A stretch of 64,000 bases of DNA from Roseospirillum parvum (GTDB lineage Bacteria; Pseudomonadota; Alphaproteobacteria; Rhodospirillales; Rhodospirillaceae), in the NCBI RefSeq assembly GCF_900100455.1, contig NZ_FNCV01000001.1:475093-539092 (forward strand), read 5' to 3'. Numbering within the stretch: the first letter of the stretch is position 1; every line of letters begins with the position of its first letter. Below the pieces are notes generated by a model. It saw only the letters and a program-made list of their open reading frames with translations, was not told where the DNA came from and searched no databases. Shown in pieces: positions 8,196-15,382 of the stretch. A program made the position numbers and the translations under genes.

Positions 8196-8966
8196 TCACT
8201 CGGGGGCGGTGCGGCGATCCACGGCGGCGTCCATGTCCAGGCCCTGGACATCGTAGCCGCGCTTGAAGTCGACGATGTGGCGCCGCATCCAGGCCTCGGC
8301 GGTGGCCGCGTCGCCGCTCTTCAGGGCGGTGAGGATGGCGCCGTGCGCCGCGATCAGCCGCTGGACGGCGGTGTGGCCCTTGGCGTGGTTGCCGAACAGC
8401 GGCCGGATGGCCGGGTAGAAGAGCAGCGACATGGGCTCGCGGCAGAGGATCAGGGCGCGGTTGCCGGTCGCCTCGGCGATCAGGGTATGGAATTCCACAT
8501 CCCACGGGGTGATCGGCTGACCGGCCTCGGCGGCGGCGAGGGTGGCGGCCAGGTTTTCCTCCAGGCGCTCCAGGTGGGCCGGATCGGCGCCCAGGGCCGC
8601 CTCGGCGGCGGCGGCGGGCTCCAGGGCCATGGCGACGCGCCACAGCTCGCGGAAGGTGACCCGCTGCATGACCATGGCCCGCGACACCCGGGGCGCCAGT
8701 TCGGCGGCGTGGGGCAGGCTGACGTGCAGCCGCCGGCCGGCCTCGCGGCGCACCAGCCCGGCCTGTTCCAGAAGCCGGATGCCCTCGCGCACGGTCGAGC
8801 GGTTGAGGCCGAACTGATCGGCCAGGGCGGTCTCGGTGGGCAGGCGGTCGCCTTCGCGCAGACGGCCGGCGACGATCTCGCCCTCGATCGCCTTGAACAC
8901 CATCTGGTAGGCCGAGGGGACCTCCAGGCGCTCGAACAGGCTGCTGTCGGCGGGGCTTGCGGTCAT
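8196..8966 (-). CDS. GntR-family (FadR/FCD) transcriptional regulator
   Basis: A 256-residue repressor-type regulator. Residues of about 10-80 are a winged helix of the GntR type (LPTETALADQFGLNRSTVREGIRLLEQAGLV). Residues of about 90-240 are an all-helical FCD effector domain with the Asp/His metal set visible as WDVEFH, AAHGAI and RRHIVDF. The start ATG at 8966 overlaps the SDR stop in an ATGA, so translation is probably coupled. Sitting inside the operon, it is expected to control that operon in response to an acyl-CoA or acid; a perfect TTTGTCGGACAAA palindrome at the operon promoter (12061-12073) fits the TNGTNNNACNA-type sites known for FadR-like regulators. Confidence 0.9.
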   Translation of the reverse strand: MTASPADSSLFERLEVPSAYQMVFKAIEGEIVAGRLREGDRLPTETALADQFGLNRSTVREGIRLLEQAGLVRREAGRRLHVSLPHAAELAPRVSRAMVMQRVTFRELWRVAMALEPAAAAEAALGADPAHLERLEENLAATLAAAEAGQPITPWDVEFHTLIAEATGNRALILCREPMSLLFYPAIRPLFGNHAKGHTAVQRLIAAHGAILTALKSGDAATAEAWMRRHIVDFKRGYDVQGLDMDAAVDRRTAPE

Positions 8967-9670
8967 GGCATGAACGAGCCGCCGTTGACCGGCAGCGTGG
9001 CCCCGGTGATGTAGGCCGCCTGGGGCGAGCACAGGAAGGCGATGGCCCCCACCGCGTCCTCCATGGTGCCCAGGCGGCCCAGCGGGTTGGCGCGGATCAG
9101 GCGGGCCCGCTGGTCGTTGGAGAAGGCGTCGCCCATGCTGCCCTCGAGCACCGAGGGGGCGACGGCGTTGACCCGCACCCCGTGCCGCGCCCCTTCCAGG
9201 GCGTAGGTCTTGGTCAACTGGTGGACCGCCGCCTTGGAGGCACCATAGGCCGGGTGCAGGCCGGGATAGCCGAGCTGCCCGGACAACGAGCCGAGATTGA
9301 CGATCACCCCGCCGCTGCCGGCGGCGATCATGCTTTCCAGGGCCGCCGCGCAGCCGTGCCAGGTGCCGCTCAGGTTGACCGCCAACAGGCGCTGCCAGTC
9401 GGCCTCGCTGGCCTCGCGCACCGGGGTCATGGCGAGCAGCCCGGCGGCGTTGACCCAGGCGGCGAGGCCGTCCTCGGCCGCCACCCGCCGGGCCAGGGCG
9501 AAGACGGCGTCCCGCTCGGTGACGTCCAGGCGGTGGTCGATCACCCCGGCGACCGGGCAGGGCTTGAGATCGGCGCCGTGGACCCGCCGTCCCTGGTCCA
9601 GGAAGCTCCTGGTCAGGGCGCGGCCCAGGTCGCCGGCGGCCCCGGTGATGACCACCGCGCCGGCGGTCAT
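8963..9670 (-). CDS. short-chain dehydrogenase/reductase (SDR)
   Basis: A 235-residue classical SDR. The cofactor motif is TGAAGDLG at residues of about 9-16, with VNAAG in place of NNAG. The catalytic set Asn (AVNLSGTW), Ser (VNLGSLSG) and YxxxK (YGASK) is present, and the C-terminal VNGGSFMP matches the usual VDGG end. It probably oxidises a hydroxyl or reduces a keto group on an acyl-CoA or related substrate in the same pathway. It overlaps the upstream acyl-CoA dehydrogenase and the downstream regulator by 4 bases each (ATGA), evidence for a coupled operon. Confidence 0.9.
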   Translation of the reverse strand: MTAGAVVITGAAGDLGRALTRSFLDQGRRVHGADLKPCPVAGVIDHRLDVTERDAVFALARRVAAEDGLAAWVNAAGLLAMTPVREASEADWQRLLAVNLSGTWHGCAAALESMIAAGSGGVIVNLGSLSGQLGYPGLHPAYGASKAAVHQLTKTYALEGARHGVRVNAVAPSVLEGSMGDAFSNDQRARLIRANPLGRLGTMEDAVGAIAFLCSPQAAYITGATLPVNGGSFMP

Positions 9671-10944
9671 CGCGCGCCGTCCGGGCCGGGCGCCTTCAAG
9701 GCCTCGGGCGGGGTCAGGTAGGGGATGGTGCGGCCCAGGTTCTCGCGCGCCGCGCGGATCTCGCGCCGGGCGATGGTGCGCAGATGGACCTCGTCGGGCC
9801 CGTCGACGATGCGCAGCGCCCGGCCCCAGGTCCACAGGAAGGCGAGCGGGGTGTCGGGGGTCAGGCCGGCGGCGCCGAAGGTCTGGATGGCGCGCTCCAG
9901 GATGGTGGTTTGCAGGCGCGGCACGATCACCTTGATCATCGCCACCTCGTTGCGCGCCGCCTTGCTGCCCTTCTGGTCGATCAGCCAGGCCGCCTTGAGG
10001 ACCAGCAGGCGGGCCTGCTCGATGTCGCAGCGGGCCAGGGCGATCCACTCCTGGATGGTGCCATGGTCGGCCAGGTACTTGCCGAAGGTGCGGCGCTCCA
10101 GGGCCCGCTCGCACATCAGCTCAAGGGCCAACTCGCACTGGCCGAGGGAGCGCATGCAGTGGTGGATGCGCCCCGGGCCGAGCCGCGCCTGGGCCAGCTT
10201 GAAGCCCTCGCCCTCGTTGCCGAGCAGGTTGGTCGCCGGCACCCGGACATCGCGGAAGACCACCTCGCAGTGCCCCTCGGGCGAGGTGTGGTGCATGATC
10301 GGGATGTTGCGCACCACCTCGAGCCCCGGCGCGTCCATGGGGATGAGGACCATGGAATGGCGGGCGTGCGGCTCGCCGTCGGGGTCGGTGATGCCCATCA
10401 GGATGCACAGCTTGCAGCGCGGGTCGGCGGCGTTGGTGGTGAACCACTTGCGCCCGGAGATGACGTAGTGGTCGCCGTCGTGGCGGATGCGGGTCTCAAG
10501 GTTGGTCGGGTCGGAGGAGGCGACGTCCGGCTCGGTCATCGCGAAGCAGCTTCGGATGTCGCCGGCGAGCAGGGGTTTCAGCCACTGCTCGTACTGCGCC
10601 GGAGTGGCGAACAGGTGCAGAAGCTCCATGTTGCCGGTGTCCGGGGCGTTGCAGTTGAAAACCTCCGGGGCCCACGGCAGGCGGCCCATGATCTCGGCCA
10701 GCGGGGCGTAGTCCAGGTTGGACAGCCGGGTCCCCGGCTCGTCGTCGCGCAGGCCCGGCAGGAACAGGTTCCACAGCCCCTCGGCCTTGGCCAGGCCCTT
10801 CAGGTCCTCGATGAAGGGCGGCGGGAATTCGCCCTTCTCGACGTGGGCCACCCAGGCCGGGTGGCGGGGCAGGATGTGGTTGTCCATGAAGTCCTGGACC
10901 CGGCGCTGCATGTCCAGGCCCTGCTCGGTGAAGGGAAAGGGCAC
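9667..10944 (-). CDS. acyl-CoA dehydrogenase (ACAD10/11-like)
   Basis: A 425-residue acyl-CoA dehydrogenase. The middle domain includes CFAMTEPDVASSDPTNLETRI, YVISGRKWFTTNA and MVLIPMDAPGLEVVRNIPIM. The C-terminal helical domain includes LGPGRIHHCMRSLGQCELALELMCERALER and FGAAGLTPDTPLAFLWTWGRALRIVDGPDEVHLRTIARREI. This type commonly sits beside or fused to an APH-type kinase (as in human ACAD10/11), and the gene just upstream is such a kinase. The start taken is GTG 10944, preceded by AGGAG; conserved sequence (PFPFTEQGLDMQRRV) starts there. Confidence 0.9.
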   Translation of the reverse strand: MPFPFTEQGLDMQRRVQDFMDNHILPRHPAWVAHVEKGEFPPPFIEDLKGLAKAEGLWNLFLPGLRDDEPGTRLSNLDYAPLAEIMGRLPWAPEVFNCNAPDTGNMELLHLFATPAQYEQWLKPLLAGDIRSCFAMTEPDVASSDPTNLETRIRHDGDHYVISGRKWFTTNAADPRCKLCILMGITDPDGEPHARHSMVLIPMDAPGLEVVRNIPIMHHTSPEGHCEVVFRDVRVPATNLLGNEGEGFKLAQARLGPGRIHHCMRSLGQCELALELMCERALERRTFGKYLADHGTIQEWIALARCDIEQARLLVLKAAWLIDQKGSKAARNEVAMIKVIVPRLQTTILERAIQTFGAAGLTPDTPLAFLWTWGRALRIVDGPDEVHLRTIARREIRAARENLGRTIPYLTPPEALKAPGPDGAR

Positions 10945-10964
10945 GGGGGGAGTCTCCTGATCTG

Positions 10965-12014
10965 TCAGCCGTGGGAGTCGATGAGGGCCAGCGCCTGATG
11001 GGCGAAGGCGCGCGCCTTGGCGCCCACCGCCACCGCGTCGGCGCTGGCCGCGTTGCCGCGCCGGGCCCGGGCGGCGATGCCCTCCAGGATCATGGCGAAG
11101 CGGAACAGGGCGACCACCTCGTGGAAGGGGCTGAGGCTGGGCGGCCGGCCCCGGGCGGCGAAATAGCGGGCCACATGGTCCTCGGCCGGCGGGATGCCGA
11201 GGGCGGCCAGATCCAGCCCCCCGATGCCGCCATAGGCCTCTGGCCCGACGCGCCAGAACATCAGGGTGTAGGCCAGATCGCCCATGGGGTGGCCGAGGGT
11301 CGACAGCTCCCAGTCCAGCACCGCCACCACCCTGGGCTGGGTGGGGTGGAACATCAGGTTGCCGATGCGGTAGTCGCCATGACACAGGCAGCCGTCGCCG
11401 TCGTCGGGCGGCTGGTTGTCGGCCAGCCACTGGATCAGGGTTTCCGCCTCCGGCATGTCCGAGCCGGCTTCCTCCTGGTCGTGCCGGTACTGTCGGGTCC
11501 AGCGCCGCACCTGACGTTCGAAGTAGTTGCCGGGCTTGCCGAAATCGTCCAGGCCGACGGCTTCCACATCGACCTCGTGGAGGGCGGCCAGGGTGTCGGT
11601 CATGGCGTGGTAGCAGGCCCGGCGTTCCTCGGCCGACAGCCCGGGCAGGGCGCTGTCGTGGAACACCCGGCCCTCGACATGCGCCATCACGTAGAACGGC
11701 GTGCCGGTGATCCCGGAATCCTCGCAGAAGAGCAGCATCTCGGGCACCGGCACCGGGGTGCCGGCCAGGGCGGCCATCACCCGGTATTCGCGGTCCACGG
11801 CATGGGCCGAGGGCAGAAGCTTGCCCGGCGGCTGCTTGCGCAGGACCACCGTGCGCTTGGGAAAGCGCAGGAAATAGGTGGGGTTGGACTGACCGCCGCC
11901 GATCCTCTCGATGCCCATCGGCCCGTTGCCCAGGTCGGGCAGGGCCTGGCGCAGGTGGGACTCGACCGGGCCCGGCCGCAGGCCGCCCGGATCGTCGCTG
12001 TGCTGGTTGGTCAT
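10965..12014 (-). CDS. APH-family phosphotransferase (ACAD11 N-domain-like)
   Basis: A 349-residue aminoglycoside-phosphotransferase-like kinase. The catalytic loop is [14 protein letters not shown] and the metal-binding loop is [18 protein letters not shown]. The N-lobe carries [21 protein letters not shown]. In eukaryotic ACAD10/11 a comparable kinase phosphorylates 4-hydroxyacyl-CoAs ahead of the dehydrogenase step; the same use for 4-hydroxy acids is a reasonable hypothesis here, not shown by sequence alone. It is the first gene of the six-gene operon, ending 20 bases before the dehydrogenase. The promoter and GntR palindrome lie about 45-90 bp upstream. Confidence 0.9.
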   Translation of the reverse strand: MTNQHSDDPGGLRPGPVESHLRQALPDLGNGPMGIERIGGGQSNPTYFLRFPKRTVVLRKQPPGKLLPSAHAVDREYRVMAALAGTPVPVPEMLLFCEDSGITGTPFYVMAHVEGRVFHDSALPGLSAEERRACYHAMTDTLAALHEVDVEAVGLDDFGKPGNYFERQVRRWTRQYRHDQEEAGSDMPEAETLIQWLADNQPPDDGDGCLCHGDYRIGNLMFHPTQPRVVAVLDWELSTLGHPMGDLAYTLMFWRVGPEAYGGIGGLDLAALGIPPAEDHVARYFAARGRPPSLSPFHEVVALFRFAMILEGIAARARRGNAASADAVAVGAKARAFAHQALALIDSHG

Positions 12015-12060
12015 GCGCCTCCCCCGGCTGCTGGCGGCCCATTTTCAGGCCGATTATCCG

Positions 12061-12073
12061 TTTGTCGGACAAA
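12061..12073. promoter_or_regulatory. candidate operator of the GntR/FadR-type regulator
   Basis: TTTGTCGGACAAA is a perfect 13-base palindrome matching the T-G-T-N3-A-C-A pattern of FadR/FCD operators. It abuts the -10 box of the minus-strand promoter for the APH-ACAD-SDR-GntR-ACAD-HBD operon, where a repressor would block transcription. It also lies 115 bases upstream of the divergent quinone oxidoreductase gene, so it may control both. Confidence 0.75.
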
Positions 12074-12101
12074 GCATGGCCGAGGGCCGCCGGCCTGTCA
12101 A
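12073..12101 (-). promoter_or_regulatory. promoter of the acyl-CoA operon
   Basis: On the minus strand a consensus -35 TTGACA (12101-12096) is followed after exactly 17 bases by CATGCT (12078-12073) as the -10. Transcription would start close to 12066, inside the palindromic operator, giving a leader of about 50 bases to the ATG at 12014. The -10 is imperfect, so the prediction rests mainly on the -35 and the spacing. Confidence 0.6.
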
Positions 12102-12187
12102 TCCTGATGGGTTGGCCGGCCTTGACGCGCCGGCCGGATGCCGCGACGGTTGCCGCCGATCCGTTGACCCCGCCAGGAGCTCCCGAC

Positions 12188-13207
12188 ATGTCCGACCTGC
12201 CCGAGCGCATGACCTTCATCCACCTGACCGAGGCCGGCCCGGCGGACCATCTGGTGCCGGCGGAAGGTCCGCTGCCCCAACCCGGGCCGGGCGAGGTGCT
12301 GATCCGGGTCGCCTTCGCCGGGGTCAACCGGCCGGACGTGTTGCAGCGCCAGGGCAGCTATCCGCCGCCGCCCGGGGCCACCGACGTGCTGGGCCTGGAG
12401 GTGGCCGGCACGGTGGTCGCCGCCGGCCCGGGGGCGACGCGCTTTGCGCTCGGCACCCCGGTCTGCGCGCTGGTCATCTCGGGTGGCTATGCGGCGTATG
12501 CGGTGGCGGTGGAAAGCCACTGCCTGCCGGTGCCCGAGGGCTTCTCGCTGGCCCAGGCGGCGGCCCTGCCGGAGACCTTCTTCACGGTGTGGAGCAACGT
12601 TTTCCAGCGCGGCCGGCTGGCCGCCGGGGAGACCCTGCTGGTGCACGGCGGCTCGAGCGGCATCGGCACCACGGCGATCCAGCTTGCCAAGGCCTTCGGG
12701 GCGCGCGTGCTGGTCACCGCCGGCAGCCCCGAGAAGTGCCGGGCCTGCGAGGACCTGGGCGCCGAGCGGGCGATCAACTACCGCGAGGAGGCATTCGAGA
12801 CGGTGGCCCGCGAGGTCACCCAAGGGCGCGGCGTCGACGTCATCCTGGACATGGTCGGCGGGGCCTACGTGCCGCGCAACCTGAAGGCGCTGGCCGATGA
12901 CGGCCGGCTGGTGCAGATCGCCTACCTCGACTCGCCCAAGGTGACGGCCAACTTCGTCCACCTGATGACGCGCCGCCTGACCTGGACCGGCTCCACCCTG
13001 CGCCCCCAGTCGGCCGAGGCCAAGGCGGCCATCGCCGGCGAGCTGGCGGACAAGGTCTGGCCGCTGTTGGATCAGGGGCGGCTGGCCCCGGTGATCCACG
13101 CCACCTTCCCGCTGGCCCAGGCGGCCCAGGCCCACGCCCTGATGGAAAGCAGCCGGCACATCGGCAAGATCCTGCTCGAATGCCACGGCGAGCCGGCGGC
13201 TGGCTGA
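12188..13207 (+). CDS. NAD(P)H:quinone oxidoreductase (PIG3/QOR-like MDR)
   Basis: A 339-residue medium-chain dehydrogenase without the zinc ligands, of the quinone oxidoreductase/PIG3 type. Landmarks are NRPDVLQRQGSYPPPPGATDVLGLEVAGTV near residue 45, VHGGSSGIGTTAIQLAKAFGARVLVTAGSPEK (NADPH-binding Rossmann fold) near residue 160, and a C-terminal FPLAQAAQAHALMESSRHIGKILL. It reduces quinones or enoyl-type substrates with NADPH in the cytoplasm. The start at 12188 has AGGAG 8 bases upstream; the frame is open further upstream without support. It is divergent from the acyl-CoA operon and converges on rimK with a single base between the two stop codons. Confidence 0.9.
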   Translation: MSDLPERMTFIHLTEAGPADHLVPAEGPLPQPGPGEVLIRVAFAGVNRPDVLQRQGSYPPPPGATDVLGLEVAGTVVAAGPGATRFALGTPVCALVISGGYAAYAVAVESHCLPVPEGFSLAQAAALPETFFTVWSNVFQRGRLAAGETLLVHGGSSGIGTTAIQLAKAFGARVLVTAGSPEKCRACEDLGAERAINYREEAFETVAREVTQGRGVDVILDMVGGAYVPRNLKALADDGRLVQIAYLDSPKVTANFVHLMTRRLTWTGSTLRPQSAEAKAAIAGELADKVWPLLDQGRLAPVIHATFPLAQAAQAHALMESSRHIGKILLECHGEPAAG

Positions 13208-13208
13208 C

Positions 13209-14714
13209 TCAGCGCAGCCCCGGACGGGTCCCGTTGCTGATCGGCGGCGGGCGGGTCTCGATGCGCCTGACGAAGCTTTCCAGCAGGGTGCGGTAAAGGC
13301 GATCCTTCGACACCTTGTCCTCCACCCCGGACTCCAGGCTGGGGTTGTCGTTGACCTCGATGACGAAAACCCCTTCGGCGTTCTGCTTGAGGTCGACGCC
13401 ATACAACCCGTCGCCCATCAGGCGGGCGGCGGCCAGGGCCGGGGCGATCACCTCGGGCGGGGCGTCCTCGATGGGCAGGGTGGTCCAGCCGCCGGTGGTC
13501 ACCCGGCCGTCGTCGCCGTGCCGGTAGATCTGCCAGTGGCTGGGCGCCATGTGGTACTTGACGACGAACAGCGGCGCCCCGTCGAGCACCCCGACCCGCC
13601 AGTCGAACTCGGTGGGCATGAACTCCTGGGCCAGGATCAGGTCGCTGTCGGCGAACAGCTTCCTGGCCACGCGGCGCAGCTCGGCCGGGCTCTCCACCTT
13701 GACCACGCCGCGCGAGAACGAGCCGTCCGGCACCTTCAGCACCATGGGAAAGCCCAGGATGTCGGCCGCCCGGGCCAGGCGCGTCTGGTCGAGGACCACG
13801 GTTTTCGGGGTGGCGATGCCCTGGGCGGCCAGGGTCTCGGCCAGATAGACCTTGTTGGTGCAGCGCAGGATGGAGCGCGGGTCGTCGATCACCGGCATGC
13901 CTTCGTCGGCCGCCTTGCGGGCGAAGCGGAACGAGGGGTTGTCGATGGCCGTGGTCATGCGGATGAACAGGGCGTCGAACTCGGCCAGCCGGGCGTAGTC
14001 GCGCACCCCGATGCGCTCCACCGAGACACCGAGGCGTTCCCCGGCCCGCTCCAGCCGTTCCAGCGCCTTGGCGTCGGAGGGCGGAAAGGCCTCGCGGGAA
14101 TCGACCAGCACGGCCAGCCGGTAGGCGATCGGACGACCCAGGGCCGGGTCGCGCCAGGCGCGCCGGGTGTGGGCCTCCAGGGCGGCGGCGAAGCGCTCCA
14201 GCTCGGCCGGGCCGAGGTCGGCCAGGGTGCGCGGCCGGATCGCCTTGACATAGGGCCCCCAGGTCGGGTCGAGCCGCACCTGGATGCGCTGGATGGGGGT
14301 GCGCAGGCGGTCGAAGGCCTGGCGCGCGACGCGGGCGAAGCGTGCATCGTCGGTGTGGCCGAAATGGACGTCGATGGAGAACGAGGCGGTGGGCGGGTCC
14401 TTCAGCCGGCGCAGGGTGTCGAGCAGCACCCGTTCCACGTCGCGGATGGCGGTCCAGGCGCGGCCCCGGTCCTTCATGCCGACGATGGTCACCGCCGAGG
14501 GGATCACCGCGTGACCGCGCGCCTCGGCGAGCAGCGAGGCATAGTAGCCCAGCCCCAGATAGACCATGTCGCGCGACAGGTTGATCAGCCGCACCGGCCC
14601 GGGGCCGACGCGGCCCGGATCGGCGATGTAGTCACGGGTGGCGAGCACCGTCAGGCCGGCGCTGGACACCGGCAGGTCGGCCGGCCGGTCGACCAGGATG
14701 ACCGGGGTTTTCAT
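13209..14714 (-). CDS. RimK-family ATP-grasp ligase with N-terminal RLAN-type domain
   Basis: A 501-residue RimK family protein. The first 200 residues or so (VILVDRPADLPVSSAGLTVL..., INLSRDMVYLGLGYYASLLAEARGH) form the domain found ahead of the ATP-grasp in this longer RimK group. The C-terminal part is the ATP-grasp, with RCTNKVYLAETLAAQGIATPKTVV, GFPMVLKVPDGSFSRGVVKV (ATP-binding Lys), LAQEFMPTEFDWRVGVL and FVIEVNDNPSLESGVED (Mg ligands E/N). Family members ligate amino acids, often glutamate, to proteins or small peptides; the acceptor here is unknown. It overlaps the upstream GNAT gene by 4 bases. Confidence 0.88.
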   Translation of the reverse strand: MKTPVILVDRPADLPVSSAGLTVLATRDYIADPGRVGPGPVRLINLSRDMVYLGLGYYASLLAEARGHAVIPSAVTIVGMKDRGRAWTAIRDVERVLLDTLRRLKDPPTASFSIDVHFGHTDDARFARVARQAFDRLRTPIQRIQVRLDPTWGPYVKAIRPRTLADLGPAELERFAAALEAHTRRAWRDPALGRPIAYRLAVLVDSREAFPPSDAKALERLERAGERLGVSVERIGVRDYARLAEFDALFIRMTTAIDNPSFRFARKAADEGMPVIDDPRSILRCTNKVYLAETLAAQGIATPKTVVLDQTRLARAADILGFPMVLKVPDGSFSRGVVKVESPAELRRVARKLFADSDLILAQEFMPTEFDWRVGVLDGAPLFVVKYHMAPSHWQIYRHGDDGRVTTGGWTTLPIEDAPPEVIAPALAAARLMGDGLYGVDLKQNAEGVFVIEVNDNPSLESGVEDKVSKDRLYRTLLESFVRRIETRPPPISNGTRPGLR

Positions 14715-15253
14715 GGCTCTGGTGTGAACTCCTTGCGCAGGCGCCAGCCCTCGGCGCCATCGGCGTAGTAGGCGGGCAGGGAGGTGAGGGGCCGGTAGCC
14801 GGCGCCGGCATAAAGGGCCCGGGCGGCGGCGTTGTCGGCCCGCACTTCCAGTTGAACCCCAAGGTAGCCGGCGGCCCGCGCCTCGGCTTCCAGCGCCGCC
14901 AGCAGGGCACGCCCCAGGCCCTGGCCGCGGGCCCGGGCATCGACGGCCAGCGAGTAAAGCCGGGCGTGGCGCCACCGCCGGGGCATCAGCAACAGGGCAT
15001 AGGCGGCGGGCTGGCCGTGCCGGTCGATCACCAGCAGGCGATTGCGCGGGGTGTGCAGGTGATGGCGCAGGGCGCGGCGGCTCAGCCGGTCGCCGGCGAA
15101 GCTGGCGCTTTCCAGGGCCAGCAGGGCGGCCAGATCAGCCGGCCGGGCCGGGCGGGGTGAGGCCGGGGAGAGGGGGCGGGCTGGGTGCGGCGGGGAGGGG
15201 GCAGCGTGTTCGGGCAGGGCGGCGGTATCCGGGCGGCGACAGGCAGGCCGCAA
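14711..15253 (-). CDS. GNAT-family N-acetyltransferase
   Basis: A protein of about 180 residues with a complete GNAT fold: RPARPADLAALLALE (motif C/D), LYSLAVDARARGQGLGRALLAALE (motif A, acetyl-CoA loop R/Q-x-x-G-x-G/A) and NAAARALYAGAGYRP (motif B). It is similar to RimI-type protein acetyltransferases. The start is uncertain: no ATG or GTG precedes the domain, and TTG at 15253 is the only usual start; the first 35 residues are Pro/Ala-rich and may not be translated. The ATGA overlap with rimK suggests that the pair acts on one target; such GNAT-RimK pairs recur in proteobacteria. Confidence 0.8.
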   Translation of the reverse strand: MRPACRRPDTAALPEHAAPSPPHPARPLSPASPRPARPADLAALLALESASFAGDRLSRRALRHHLHTPRNRLLVIDRHGQPAAYALLLMPRRWRHARLYSLAVDARARGQGLGRALLAALEAEARAAGYLGVQLEVRADNAAARALYAGAGYRPLTSLPAYYADGAEGWRLRKEFTPEP

Positions 15254-15275
15254 CAGGGCGGCCGTGGATGGACAG

Positions 15276-15306
15276 GTCGCCCCTAGGAGGCGACCCGTTT
15301 TTCCTT
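15276..15306 (+). terminator. hairpin with T-run (orphan terminator-like)
   Basis: GGTCGCC at 15276-15282 pairs with GGCGACC at 15290-15296 around a 7-base loop and is followed on the plus strand by CGTTTTTCC. This is a rho-independent terminator shape for plus-strand transcription, yet no plus-strand gene lies just upstream. It sits in the gap between cbbO and the GNAT gene (both minus). A second small stem, GAGGG/CCCTC, is at about 15330-15350. Confidence 0.45.
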
Positions 15307-15382
15307 ATGCGCCTTCCGATGACCGAGGTCGAGGGGGCTTTTGCCCTCCTTGCAGCCGCGTGCCCGGCCGGCCGGCGGTGCC

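Noticed and set aside
5532-9014. Plus-strand open frame of 1160 codons opposite the acyl-CoA genes
   Set aside because: It mirrors well-supported minus-strand genes, its product is Gly/Gln/His/Arg-rich without any domain, and such antisense frames occur throughout this GC-rich DNA.
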